This document shows positions 16,532 to 25,338 of a stretch of DNA of 64,000 nucleotides, in pieces. Origin of the DNA: Phocoenobacter uteri (lineage in GTDB: Bacteria > Pseudomonadota > Gammaproteobacteria > Enterobacterales > Pasteurellaceae); the NCBI RefSeq assembly GCF_900454895.1, contig NZ_UGTA01000001.1:2056228-2120227 (forward strand), read 5' to 3'. A program made the translations under genes and the position numbers. Numbering within the stretch: the first letter of the stretch is position 1; every line of letters starts with the position of its first letter. The notes under the pieces are model-generated. The model was not told the DNA's origin and ran no database searches. It saw only the letters and a program-made list of their open reading frames with translations.

Positions 16532-18676
16532 ATGCAAAAAATACATAAACAGACGTTTTTATCATCACTACTATTATTAACACTAAATCAATCTTTTGCG
16601 GGGACGGCTATCGTACAAAACTTTAAAGCTCCTTTTGGGGAAGGAGTACCTTCAAAAGATGGAATCAATGTTATTTCACAAGGTAAAGTTGGTTTCGATA
16701 ATCTCAAAGATGAGGTGACGGGCTTGTTAGATGGTATAGCTACCCAACAAAGAAATAATATAATGCAATTAGCTCAAATTAAGAGAGAGGTTGAATATCT
16801 ATCTGAACACGGTTCGACTAATACTGGAAGTGGTGTTGCTAATTCTAAGGTAAATCAAAAATTAGTTAATAAAGATTATGAGTACCTTGATGATACTGTT
16901 TTTAAAGAGCAGGCCAATAATCCAAACATCGCATTTTATAATCCTAATGGGCATTTTGATAGATATGAGAAACCATCAAATTTAGATTTTGTTTCACAGG
17001 TATTAAATGATCAAGATTTTCTTGTTTTTGCGGATGGTCGAGATGTTAAATATATTGGTACAACAGATCCAACGCGTAAAGATGATCTATTTTTAACGAA
17101 AGAGGATATCGCTTTTTTAAGAAAGCAATTAGATGGGACTCGTTTTGTTGAGACTATCAATACGAAATTAGCTGAAGCTTTGCAACAATATGGAAAGGTC
17201 TCTTATGATAGTGAGGCTGGAAAAGTTACTTTAAGTGAAGATGAAAAAATAACGCTGAGTGATATCACGAAAGTAGAAAATGGAAAAGAAAAAATAGATT
17301 ATTTACAAGGTATTACATTAGCACAAATTGTTATGGCTAAATATTATATGAGATCGGAAAATAGAGCCAGTGTTTCAAAAGAAATAATGGACAGTTTTCA
17401 GATAGCAAAAAAATCTGAGGAAATGGTGAATACTTCTCCTTCAGCTACCAAACCAATACCGCCTAAAGATAACGTTGCTCCTTCAAAAGACGATGTTTCT
17501 ATGCCTTCAAAAGATTATATTCCGCCATCAAATGGTAGTGTTGTATCTACTAATGATAAATACGATTTGAAACCAATGCCAAAAAGCCGTACTGATCACA
17601 ATGATTCAGATTTGATGAATAGGGAAGATGTACCGGCGATCAACGGTAATGAGGTAATGAATAAACTGTACTATACCTATTCTCGTTATATACGAAGAAA
17701 GAATCAGGATGATCTCAATAAATTGAAAGCAAATTCTAAGGAAAGTGCTGCCTATTTGTCTGCGGATGAGCAATATAGTAAGAAATCACGGGAAATATTT
17801 TTAGATAAATATTATAAGGATCAATTTAGAGAGTTTGGCGAGCAAGATTATGATAGTTATATGACCGATGAAGAAAAAATACGTTGGTTTGAAATGATTC
17901 AAACAGAATTGTTAGATTCAAAAATTAAAGAAAATAGTGCAAATATTGAGACCAATAAATCTCAAGTAAAAGAAGTTTTATCAGTGAACCAAGAGAATAA
18001 ATCTAACATTGAAAAGAATGCTATTGGTATTAAAAATAATGCATTAAGTATGACTAAGCATTCGCAGAAAATGGAGAACGTTGAACAGCAAATTAAAAAT
18101 AATAAATCTGAAATTAGTCGTAATACGTCTAAGATTAAGAATAATGCACTTACTATTGCTAACAATTCACAAGACATTGATAAAGTTAAGCAACAGGTTA
18201 CAAATAGTAATGCCAGAATCAGTCGTAATACCTCTGATATTAAGAGTAATGCATTAAAAATTGTTAAAAATACACAAGATGTTGATGTAGTTAAACGACA
18301 AGTTCAGCATAATAAGTCTGAAATTATAAGTAATACATCTAACATTAAGCATAATATTACTAATATTCAACGTAATATGGTAAATATTGCTCAGAATTCT
18401 CAAAGAATTCAAACGATTGAAAAGCAGATTGGGAAATTAGAGAATAAACAACGAGCTAGTGCCGCCTCTTCGGTTGCAACAGCGGGTTTATTACAGGCAA
18501 ATCAAGCGGGTCAATCAGGTATTACTGCTGCGGTTGGGCAATATCAAAATCAAACGGCGTTAGCGATAGGATATTCAGCTCTTTCTACTGACAGTAAAAT
18601 AGGCGTTAAAGCTTCTGTAAATACAAATACCGCGAAGGAATTTAGTGGTGCAGTGAGCGTGGGGTATTTTTGGTAA
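16532..18676 (+). CDS. trimeric autotransporter adhesin (YadA-like anchor)
   Basis: Surface protein of 714 residues. A signal peptide (about 1-23, SFAG) is followed by a passenger of about 300 residues that I do not recognise; typical YadA/Hia head repeats are not evident. Next come a Pro/Ser/Lys-rich linker (about 302-352) and a charged helical region (370-490). The stalk has three to four 35-residue coiled-coil repeats starting at I493, I528, I563 and I598, rich in Asn and Ser. The C-terminal YadA anchor (about 640-714) ends in aromatic GYFW. No clear Shine-Dalgarno sequence precedes the ATG. It is monocistronic and locally AT-rich, which suggests acquisition or rapid divergence. Host-cell or matrix binding is inferred from the family. 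Confidence 0.88.
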   Translation: MQKIHKQTFLSSLLLLTLNQSFAGTAIVQNFKAPFGEGVPSKDGINVISQGKVGFDNLKDEVTGLLDGIATQQRNNIMQLAQIKREVEYLSEHGSTNTGSGVANSKVNQKLVNKDYEYLDDTVFKEQANNPNIAFYNPNGHFDRYEKPSNLDFVSQVLNDQDFLVFADGRDVKYIGTTDPTRKDDLFLTKEDIAFLRKQLDGTRFVETINTKLAEALQQYGKVSYDSEAGKVTLSEDEKITLSDITKVENGKEKIDYLQGITLAQIVMAKYYMRSENRASVSKEIMDSFQIAKKSEEMVNTSPSATKPIPPKDNVAPSKDDVSMPSKDYIPPSNGSVVSTNDKYDLKPMPKSRTDHNDSDLMNREDVPAINGNEVMNKLYYTYSRYIRRKNQDDLNKLKANSKESAAYLSADEQYSKKSREIFLDKYYKDQFREFGEQDYDSYMTDEEKIRWFEMIQTELLDSKIKENSANIETNKSQVKEVLSVNQENKSNIEKNAIGIKNNALSMTKHSQKMENVEQQIKNNKSEISRNTSKIKNNALTIANNSQDIDKVKQQVTNSNARISRNTSDIKSNALKIVKNTQDVDVVKRQVQHNKSEIISNTSNIKHNITNIQRNMVNIAQNSQRIQTIEKQIGKLENKQRASAASSVATAGLLQANQAGQSGITAAVGQYQNQTALAIGYSALSTDSKIGVKASVNTNTAKEFSGAVSVGYFW

Positions 18677-18711
18677 AACTAACGACGGTATACATTTAGT
18701 ATAGTGGATAA

Positions 18712-18751
18712 AAAGTGGATTAAAACTAGTGATAAGGTTCTAATCCACTTT
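18712..18751. terminator. stem-loop between convergent adhesin and crp genes
   Basis: Arms AAAGTGGATTA (18712-18722) and TAATCCACTTT (18741-18751) are perfect complements with an 18-base loop. No long T run follows on either strand, so termination efficiency is uncertain. Confidence 0.5.
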
Positions 18752-18800
18752 CTGATATAAATAAAAATGAATGCTTTTAGTTATAATGAAAATAATGTTG

Positions 18801-19466
18801 TTATCTTGAGCCTAATACCACAACTGTTTTTCCGTGTGCGGTGATTAAGCCATCATTTTCAAGCATTTTTAAAATTCTGCCTACCGTCTCACGAGAGCAA
18901 CCGACCATTTGTCCAATTTCTTGGCGTGTAATTTTGATTTGCATACCATCTGGGTGGGTCATTGCATCAGGTTGTTTGGTTAAATTCATTAACGTTTGAG
19001 CAATACGTCCAGTTACATCTAAGAAAGCTAAATTACTTGCCTGCATTGAGGTTTGGCGTAAACGACGTGCCATTTGAGCGGAAAGATACATTAAAATATC
19101 TGGGTTGATATGGATAAGTTGTTTGAATTTGCTATAAGAAATTTCAGCAATTTCACAAGTGCCACGTGTTTTAACAGAGGCGGTACGGATACATTCTTGC
19201 TCTTCAAATAAGCTAATTTCTCCAACAAATTCACCTTCACAAAGATTGGATAAAATCATTTCTTTATGTTCATCATCTTTAACAAAAACAGAAACTGAGC
19301 CACTGATAATATAATAAAGTGTTTCCGCTTTTTCACCCGCGTGAATAAGTGTGGTTTTTGATGGGTAGCGGTGAATATGACAATGAGTTAAGAACCAATC
19401 TAAGGTTGAAACATCTAGAGATTTTACTGGTGTAGATTGTGGTACAACAAGGGAAATATCCTGCAT
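18801..19466 (-). CDS. crp: cAMP receptor protein (catabolite activator)
   Basis: Global regulator of sugar use and, in this family, of natural competence. The 221-residue protein has an N-terminal cyclic-nucleotide-binding domain (about 20-130) with GEFVGEISLFEE and the cAMP-contact segment RTASVKTRGTCEIAE. The C-terminal winged helix-turn-helix includes TRQEIGQMVGCSRETVGRIL. I chose the ATG at 19466 with GAGG seven bases upstream; a TTG two codons earlier is less likely. Matching sites occur upstream of lac, glpQ and mtlA in this window. The neighbour yheU is also near crp in E. coli. Confidence 0.96.
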   Translation of the reverse strand: MQDISLVVPQSTPVKSLDVSTLDWFLTHCHIHRYPSKTTLIHAGEKAETLYYIISGSVSVFVKDDEHKEMILSNLCEGEFVGEISLFEEQECIRTASVKTRGTCEIAEISYSKFKQLIHINPDILMYLSAQMARRLRQTSMQASNLAFLDVTGRIAQTLMNLTKQPDAMTHPDGMQIKITRQEIGQMVGCSRETVGRILKMLENDGLITAHGKTVVVLGSR

Positions 19467-19536
19467 AAACAAGCCTCTAAGTATAATTAACGTCCAATAT
19501 TTAATTTATAGAAATAGTTTAACATAGTCTAACATT

Positions 19537-19755
19537 TTAACCTAAAAAAGATTTACGATCTTTGATATCTAAACTTTGATGTAGCTCAGACCAAACGATG
19601 ATAGCCTCTTCAGATTGAATGAGTTTTAATAAACGAGATTTCTTTTCTTCCATTGAAAGCTCAATTTCACCATAGTCGGTGCCTTCTCGTAGAATAAAAG
19701 ATTCTAAAATATTGTCTAATGTTTCTGTTGATAGTGTTTGATATGGAATAATCAT
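19537..19755 (-). CDS. yheU: YheU family protein (UPF0270)
   Basis: Small 72-residue protein of unknown function. The conserved N-terminus MIIPYQTLSTETLDNILESF and the REGTDYGE motif match E. coli YheU, which also lies near crp. It follows slmA by 3 bp and is probably cotranscribed with it. Confidence 0.88.
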   Translation of the reverse strand: MIIPYQTLSTETLDNILESFILREGTDYGEIELSMEEKKSRLLKLIQSEEAIIVWSELHQSLDIKDRKSFLG

Positions 19756-19758
19756 TTT

Positions 19759-20370
19759 TTACTCAAAAATTGGCTTGATCAATAACCATTGTTTTTCAAA
19801 GTGTTGAAATTGGTCATAACGAAAATGAGAACGAACTAAACGTTGAAACTGCCCTTCGCAGAACGTGACTAAAAAAGCTGAAAGTAGGCGAATATCTTGC
19901 TCAAAGGCTTTTCCTTCTCGTACTTTTCTCATTTGTAGAATATTCGCAAACTGCAATTCTAATCCATCAAAAAATTTTGATACTCGCATTTTTAAAATAT
20001 CTTCTTCAAACATTAAAGCGTGTCCAGTAAGGATTCGAGTTACCCCCGGATTTTTTCTCGCAAATTCCAAAATGGTGTACAAAATAACTTTAATTCGCGT
20101 TAAGGTCGCTTCTTCGCGATGAGTAACGGCTTTAATTTGGCTGATGAGGGCAGATTCAATGTTATCTAATAAAGCTTCAAACATTTTGGTTTTACTTGGA
20201 TAGTAACGATACAATGCACCCTCTGATACCCCCACCGCTTCAGCAAGACGAACCGTTGTCACGCGTTGCATTCCATCTTCAGAATTTAAAAGGGTAAGTA
20301 ATACTTCTAGTACCTGCTGTTGACGTTCTTTTACTGATTTTTTCGGCATTTTAATGATAGGTTCAACCAT
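19759..20370 (-). CDS. slmA: nucleoid occlusion factor SlmA
   Basis: TetR-fold DNA-binding protein of 203 residues that blocks FtsZ ring assembly over the nucleoid. The helix-turn-helix is TTVRLAEAVGVSEGALYRYYPSKTKMFEAL-like (about 38-67), followed by an all-helical FtsZ-interacting domain with SAFLVTFCEGQFQRLVRS. It lies 9 bp downstream of dut; the coaBC-dut-slmA order is conserved in gamma-proteobacteria. Confidence 0.95.
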   Translation of the reverse strand: MVEPIIKMPKKSVKERQQQVLEVLLTLLNSEDGMQRVTTVRLAEAVGVSEGALYRYYPSKTKMFEALLDNIESALISQIKAVTHREEATLTRIKVILYTILEFARKNPGVTRILTGHALMFEEDILKMRVSKFFDGLELQFANILQMRKVREGKAFEQDIRLLSAFLVTFCEGQFQRLVRSHFRYDQFQHFEKQWLLIKPIFE

Positions 20371-20379
20371 TATTTCCCC

Positions 20380-20835
20380 CTATTGTTTGCCAGAGTGTCC
20401 AAAACCGCCTTCGCCACGCTCTGTTTGATTAAATTCTTCTACAACATTGAAGTTTGCTTGTACCACGGGTACAAAGACTAGTTGAGCAATGCGATCACCC
20501 ACTTCAACGGTAAAAGGTTTATCACTTCTATTCCACAATGAAACCATCAACGGACCTTGATAATCTGAGTCAATTAAGCCCACTAAATTACCTAACACTA
20601 TCCCATTTTTATGCCCTAAGCCTGAACGTGGTAAAATAACCGCTGCTAAATTTGGATCCGCGACATAAATTGAAATACCTGTTGGAATAAGCACGGTTTG
20701 TCCTGCTTCAACGGTAATGTTTTCATCAAGTAAAGCACGTAAATCAAGACCTGCTGAGCCTTCAGTTGCATAAGCGGGAAGTGGAAATTCTGTCCCAATT
20801 CGCTTATCTAAAATTTTTAAGTCTATCTGTTTCAT
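20380..20835 (-). CDS. dut: dUTP diphosphatase
   Basis: Trimeric dUTPase of 151 residues that converts dUTP to dUMP, limiting uracil in DNA and feeding ThyA. All five motifs are visible: AGLDLRA, PRSGLGHKNG, GLIDSDYQG, RIAQLVFVP and the C-terminal RGEGGFGHSG. The start overlaps the coaBC stop by 4 bases. Confidence 0.97.
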   Translation of the reverse strand: MKQIDLKILDKRIGTEFPLPAYATEGSAGLDLRALLDENITVEAGQTVLIPTGISIYVADPNLAAVILPRSGLGHKNGIVLGNLVGLIDSDYQGPLMVSLWNRSDKPFTVEVGDRIAQLVFVPVVQANFNVVEEFNQTERGEGGFGHSGKQ

Positions 20836-22040
20836 TGCTTTTCCTTATATAACTTGATGATTTCATTCACTAATGTTTGTGCTAATTTTGATTTGTCCGC
20901 AAGCGGTAATATTTTATCAGATTTTTGCGAAAATAAATGTAAGCAATTTTGATCGCTATTAAAAACTTGCCCATTTGATACATCATTGGCACAAATTAAA
21001 TCTAAATTTTTACGTTGTAGTTTACTTTTTGCATATTTTTGTAAATCTTGAGTTTCTGCTGCAAAGCCGACCACAAAAGGTCTATTTTGTGCAAGATGAG
21101 CGACGTTTGAGATAATATCAGGGTTTTTCACCAAGGTTAGCGTCATTTCATCACTATCATCGGTTTTCTTGATTTTTTGTGTTGCCACTTCTTTAACGCG
21201 ATAATCTGCTACGGCAGCACAACCAATAAAAATATCACTTTGCTGGGCTAATTCAAGGGCTTTTTGTTCCATTGCAATCGCTGAAAGGGTATCAAAGCGT
21301 TTTACATTTTGTGGTGTATCTAATTTCACAGCCCCTGCAATTAAATTGACCTTCGCCCCACGTTCCGCAAAGGCTTTTGCGATGGCGAAGCCCATTTTTC
21401 CTGAGCTGTGATTACTAATGTAACGCACGGGATCTATCGCTTCTTGGGTTGGACCTGCGGTAATGGTGACGGTAATATTTTGTAAATCTTGGGCGGTTTT
21501 GACATAATCCGTCAAAAATTCAAAAATAGTTTCAGGCTCTGCCATTCGCCCTACGCCAGTATCCCCACAGGCTTGCTCACCACTTTCTGGTTCAATACAA
21601 AGTACGCCTTGTTCATTTACTAAATTTTGCAAATTTTGTTGCGTAATTGACCGCTTATACATTTGCTGATTCATCGCAGGTGCAATAAAAATCGGTGCGG
21701 AGGTGGCGAGGCAAAGAGTGGAGAGTAAATCATTGCCCATTCCCACGCGTAAACGTGCGATAAAATCTGCCGTTGCGGGGGCAATGACAACCATATCTGC
21801 CCATTTAGCTAACTCAATATGTCCCATTGCAAGTTCAGCTTGGGGATCTAATAAGGAGGTCGCTACCGCATTGCCTGAAATCGCTTGTAAAGTCAGTGGC
21901 GTAACAAAGGCTTCAGCAGCGGGTGTCATCACAACTCGCACTTCCGCATTCGCTTTTTTGAGAAGGCGAATTAACAAAATCGTTTTATAGGCAGCAATGC
22001 CGCCTGTAATTCCGACAACAATTTTTTTTGCATTTAACAT
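20832..22040 (-). CDS. coaBC: bifunctional phosphopantothenoylcysteine decarboxylase/synthase
   Basis: Two steps of coenzyme A synthesis in one 402-residue protein. The N-terminal flavodoxin-like CoaC domain (about 1-185) has GGIAAYK, the PAMNQQMY motif and the substrate-flap cysteine near GEQACGDTGVGRM. The C-terminal CoaB domain (about 190-400) has GPTQEAIDPVRYISNHSSGKMG and KIKKT. It is the first gene of coaBC-dut-slmA-yheU, overlapping dut by 4 bases. Confidence 0.96.
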   Translation of the reverse strand: MLNAKKIVVGITGGIAAYKTILLIRLLKKANAEVRVVMTPAAEAFVTPLTLQAISGNAVATSLLDPQAELAMGHIELAKWADMVVIAPATADFIARLRVGMGNDLLSTLCLATSAPIFIAPAMNQQMYKRSITQQNLQNLVNEQGVLCIEPESGEQACGDTGVGRMAEPETIFEFLTDYVKTAQDLQNITVTITAGPTQEAIDPVRYISNHSSGKMGFAIAKAFAERGAKVNLIAGAVKLDTPQNVKRFDTLSAIAMEQKALELAQQSDIFIGCAAVADYRVKEVATQKIKKTDDSDEMTLTLVKNPDIISNVAHLAQNRPFVVGFAAETQDLQKYAKSKLQRKNLDLICANDVSNGQVFNSDQNCLHLFSQKSDKILPLADKSKLAQTLVNEIIKLYKEKQ

Positions 22041-22099
22041 TTTTGGCTCGTTTTTATCGCGATATTGAGATTGCGTAATTACTAAAATATATTGTTGAA

Positions 22100-22200
22100 A
22101 TGTAGGGGCGGATTAAATGAAGTGCCTATCCGCCCGTTCTCTATATGATTATTCGCGGGCGGATATGCGTTCGCGTTGCTCTCTTAATCCGCCCCTACAT
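22100..22200. repeat. nested inverted-repeat element (GTAGGGGCGGAT type)
   Basis: Outer perfect 17-bp arms ATGTAGGGGCGGATTAA (22100-22116) and their complement (22184-22200) enclose a second inverted pair, ATCCGCCCG (22128-22136) and CGGGCGGAT (22156-22164). The GC-rich 100-bp element stands out from the AT-rich flanks and resembles shorter copies at 10621 and 59318. Confidence 0.75.
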
Positions 22201-22287
22201 TCAAAATAATTAAATCAATTGACTATAAAACATGACTATTTTACGTAAATAAGTGATTGCTCACAACTTGTTTTATATTGAAAAAGA

Positions 22288-22779
22288 TTAGTCTCTAAAA
22301 TTCTCAAATTGGAATGGTTGCCCGAGTTCAGCCCCTTTCACAAGTTGAATCACTTGTTGTAAATCATCACGTGATTTTCCTGTCACACGCACTTGCTCGC
22401 CTTGAACCTGTGTTTGTACTTTTAATTTAGAATCTTTGATAAGCTTGGTGATTTTCTTCGCCATATCTTTTTCAATCCCTTGTTTTAAAGTCACTTCCTT
22501 GCTATACATTTTGCCGTTATGTTCATAATCATCAGGGATTTCTAATGATGATGGCTCAATGCTACGTTTAATCATTGCATTGCGTAAAATATCTAATAAT
22601 TGCTCCACTTGGAAGTCAGATTCGGTCGTCACTTTAATGCTTTCTTTGCCTTCATTTAGCTCAATGGTGGCGGTAACATTGCGAAAATCCCAACGGTTGC
22701 TTAATTCACGGTTTGCATTTTCTACTGCATTACGCACTTCGTGCATAGTGATTTCAGATACAATATCAAAAGATGGCAT
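22288..22779 (-). CDS. yajQ: YajQ family nucleotide-binding protein (UPF0234)
   Basis: Protein of 163 residues with two ferredoxin-like domains. MPSFDIVSE, NRWDFRN and the second-domain GKSRDDLQ motif fit the family. E. coli YajQ binds nucleotides or tRNA and Xanthomonas homologues bind cyclic di-GMP; the role here is not known. It is a separate unit between cysE and the inverted-repeat element. Confidence 0.93.
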   Translation of the reverse strand: MPSFDIVSEITMHEVRNAVENANRELSNRWDFRNVTATIELNEGKESIKVTTESDFQVEQLLDILRNAMIKRSIEPSSLEIPDDYEHNGKMYSKEVTLKQGIEKDMAKKITKLIKDSKLKVQTQVQGEQVRVTGKSRDDLQQVIQLVKGAELGQPFQFENFRD

Positions 22780-22813
22780 ATTATTTTCCTCTTGTTTATA
22801 AATTTATAGTTAA

Positions 22814-23611
22814 TTATGGTTGTTCTTCATTCACATTAAAATCCTGATTCATTTCAAAAGCAGGTTTTTGTGCTTGTGAGTGACTAATTACTTTTGCTGG
22901 CACGCCTGCCACAGTCGTATTTTCAGGGACAGCTCGCAATACCACAGAATTCGCCCCAATTTTAGCATATTTTCCAATCTCAATATTACCTAAAATTTTA
23001 GCTCCTGCCCCAATCATTACACCTTCTCGTACTTTTGGATGACGGTCGCCAGTCTCTTTTCCTGTTCCCCCTAGTGTGACCCCTTGCAAAATAGAGACAT
23101 CGTTTTCAATCACTGAGGTTTCCCCAACCACAATGCCTGTTGCGTGATCCAGCATTATGCCACTGCCAATGTTTGCGGCTGGGTGGATATCAACATCAAA
23201 GGCGACAGAAATTTCATTTTGTAAATAAATCGCTAAGGCGTGGCGACCTTGTTGCCATAAATAATGGGTTACACGATAGCTTTGTAAGGCGTGAAAACCT
23301 TTCAAATAGAGTAGCGGTGTGCTTAATAATTCAACGGCAGGATCTCGTGTTTTGACGGCTAAAAGATCCTGTGCCGCACTTTCAATAATGTGAGGATCGG
23401 CTTGGTAAGCTTCTTCAATAATTTCTTTTAGTGCAATTGCAGGCATAATTGGATTAGCCAATTTATTTGCCAAAATATAACTTAATGCATCACCTAAATT
23501 CGTGTGTTTTAAGATTGTGGAATGAAAAAAACTCGCTAACATTGGTTCTTGTTCGGCAAGGGATTTCACTTCTTGGTGAATCTCATTCCATAATTGTTCA
23601 AGCTGTTTCAT
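22814..23611 (-). CDS. cysE: serine O-acetyltransferase
   Basis: First committed step of cysteine synthesis: serine plus acetyl-CoA to O-acetylserine. The 265-residue protein has an N-terminal helical domain (1-140) and a left-handed hexapeptide-repeat beta-helix (about 145-245). The catalytic histidine region is LDHATGIVVGETSVIENDV and the acetyl-CoA loop contains GGTGKETGDRHPKV. It follows gpsA by 13 bp, in the order fxsA-gpsA-cysE. Confidence 0.95.
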   Translation of the reverse strand: MKQLEQLWNEIHQEVKSLAEQEPMLASFFHSTILKHTNLGDALSYILANKLANPIMPAIALKEIIEEAYQADPHIIESAAQDLLAVKTRDPAVELLSTPLLYLKGFHALQSYRVTHYLWQQGRHALAIYLQNEISVAFDVDIHPAANIGSGIMLDHATGIVVGETSVIENDVSILQGVTLGGTGKETGDRHPKVREGVMIGAGAKILGNIEIGKYAKIGANSVVLRAVPENTTVAGVPAKVISHSQAQKPAFEMNQDFNVNEEQP

Positions 23612-23624
23612 TATTTAATCCTTC

Positions 23625-24650
23625 TTATTCAACTTTTCGTTCACGACCTAATAATGATGCAACCCCTTTTCGGATATGGGCTTTGGTATCTTGTCCACAA
23701 AATAGCATTTTATAAAGTTGTTCCACAATTGGCATTTCAACCTTGTATTTTTGGGCTAATAAGTAGGCCTCACGGGTATTGTAATACCCTTCCACCACTT
23801 GTCCAATTTCTTGCATTGCTTCATCAACATTTTTGCCTTGCCCAATCATCAATCCAAAACGACGATTACGAGATTGATTGTCGGTACAGGTCAGCATTAA
23901 ATCGCCAAGCCCCGCCATTCCCATCAGGCTTGTCGGATTACCACCAAGTGCCGTACATAATTGACTAATTTCCGCAATGCCACGTGTAATCAATGCCGTT
24001 CTGGCATTTGCCCCGAAGCCTAAACCGTCAGAAAGCCCGGCCCCGATCGCAATCACATTTTTAATCGCACCGCCTAGCTGAACGGCGATCATATCTTCAT
24101 TCAAATACACACGGAATGCCTTTGAGCAGTGAATACGTTGTTGCATTTCTTCGGCAAATTTTAAATCTGTTGAAGCGAGAGAAATTGCTGTAGGTAAGCC
24201 TGTCGCTAACTCTTTTGCAAAAGTTGGACCAGAAAGCACCGCTTGTGGGTGTTCTACTCCTAAAATTTCTTTTACAACACAATGTAATAAGCGTCCTGTG
24301 TGGTGTTCCAATCCTTTGGTTGCCCACATAATGCGATGATCATCTCGAATAAAAGGTTTTATTTGCTGTAACACATCATCAAAAACGTGGCTTGGCACGA
24401 CAATCAAAATATCTTTTACTGCACCTAATACTTTTTCTAAATCACTCTCTAAAATCAAGCTATCAGGAAAAGTAACATCAGGTAAAAACTCTTGATTCTT
24501 ACGCTCTTGTTGCATTTTTTGTATTTTATGCGGCGAATGCCCCCACAAATAAGCCGTTTCTCCTTGCTGAGAAAGTGCAATCGCTAATGATGTGCCATAC
24601 GATCCTGCCCCCAATACTGCAATTGGTGCAGAATAAAGTGATTTTTTCAT
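23625..24650 (-). CDS. gpsA: glycerol-3-phosphate dehydrogenase [NAD(P)+]
   Basis: Reduces dihydroxyacetone phosphate to sn-glycerol 3-phosphate for phospholipid synthesis. The 341-residue protein has an N-terminal Rossmann fold (VLGAGSYGTSLA) and a helical catalytic domain; the lysine of LGGAIKNVIAIGAG and the GANARTALITRG loop bind substrate. It lies between fxsA (9 bp) and cysE (13 bp). The gpsA-cysE pairing is widespread in gamma-proteobacteria. Confidence 0.96.
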   Translation of the reverse strand: MKKSLYSAPIAVLGAGSYGTSLAIALSQQGETAYLWGHSPHKIQKMQQERKNQEFLPDVTFPDSLILESDLEKVLGAVKDILIVVPSHVFDDVLQQIKPFIRDDHRIMWATKGLEHHTGRLLHCVVKEILGVEHPQAVLSGPTFAKELATGLPTAISLASTDLKFAEEMQQRIHCSKAFRVYLNEDMIAVQLGGAIKNVIAIGAGLSDGLGFGANARTALITRGIAEISQLCTALGGNPTSLMGMAGLGDLMLTCTDNQSRNRRFGLMIGQGKNVDEAMQEIGQVVEGYYNTREAYLLAQKYKVEMPIVEQLYKMLFCGQDTKAHIRKGVASLLGRERKVE

Positions 24651-24659
24651 TTTAATGTC

Positions 24660-25118
24660 CTATTTAACCCATTTATCTTCATCTTGTTTACGCTCAAAAT
24701 CAGCGTCAAAAGTTTCTGTTCGTGAAAAGCCTTGTGAATATTGCGTATTAAATTTCATTCGTGTTGAAAAATAGTTTAACAGATAAGTAGTAATAATGGT
24801 TTTTGTAAAAGGCAAAAGTAATAAAATCGCTAAAATATCACTCAAAAATCCCGGAATAACCAATAAAATTCCCGCAACGGCATATTGAACCGAAGAAATG
24901 ACGGCATCTTGGGGAATTTTACCTTGTGCTAATTGTTGGCGAATAGAAAAGAGTGTAGCAAGCCCACGCAAGCGGATCAGCCATAAACCTGCGGCTGAAA
25001 TAAAAATCATCAATAGAATTAAAAATAATACACTCGTATTTGAACCAATCGCCACTAATAATGAGATTTCGCAATAGATATATAAAAAGAAGAAAAGAAA
25101 GAAACGCATTGCAAACAT
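24660..25118 (-). CDS. fxsA: FxsA family inner-membrane protein
   Basis: Small cytoplasmic-membrane protein of 152 residues with three to four hydrophobic helices. GKIPQDAVISSVQYAVAGIL and PGFLSDILAILLLLP are conserved in FxsA, whose overproduction alleviates phage T7 exclusion in E. coli; its normal role is unclear. The C-terminal tail is charged and cytoplasmic. The start has AAGGA seven bases upstream and leads the fxsA-gpsA-cysE unit. Confidence 0.87.
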   Translation of the reverse strand: MFAMRFFLFFFLYIYCEISLLVAIGSNTSVLFLILLMIFISAAGLWLIRLRGLATLFSIRQQLAQGKIPQDAVISSVQYAVAGILLVIPGFLSDILAILLLLPFTKTIITTYLLNYFSTRMKFNTQYSQGFSRTETFDADFERKQDEDKWVK

Positions 25119-25338
25119 AATTGATCCTTATTTGATAAATAATCTAATTACATAGATAGTGGCATAAAATCTCTTTTCAAGGGGAACTATTTTTATAAAA
25201 TATTTAATGCGACCGAACGGAAATACCTATTTGTGAAATTTGTCACAAAATTAGTATCCAAATTTACATTATTTGCTGTTATTATATACGCATATTTTAT
25301 ACATAGTTTTATCTTTACACTCACAGGAGAATTTAAGA

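Noticed and set aside
25273..25338. N-terminal extension of transaldolase by 22 codons
   Set aside because: The extension has no ribosome-binding site, is unlike the family, and the ATG at 25339 has GGAG at good spacing.
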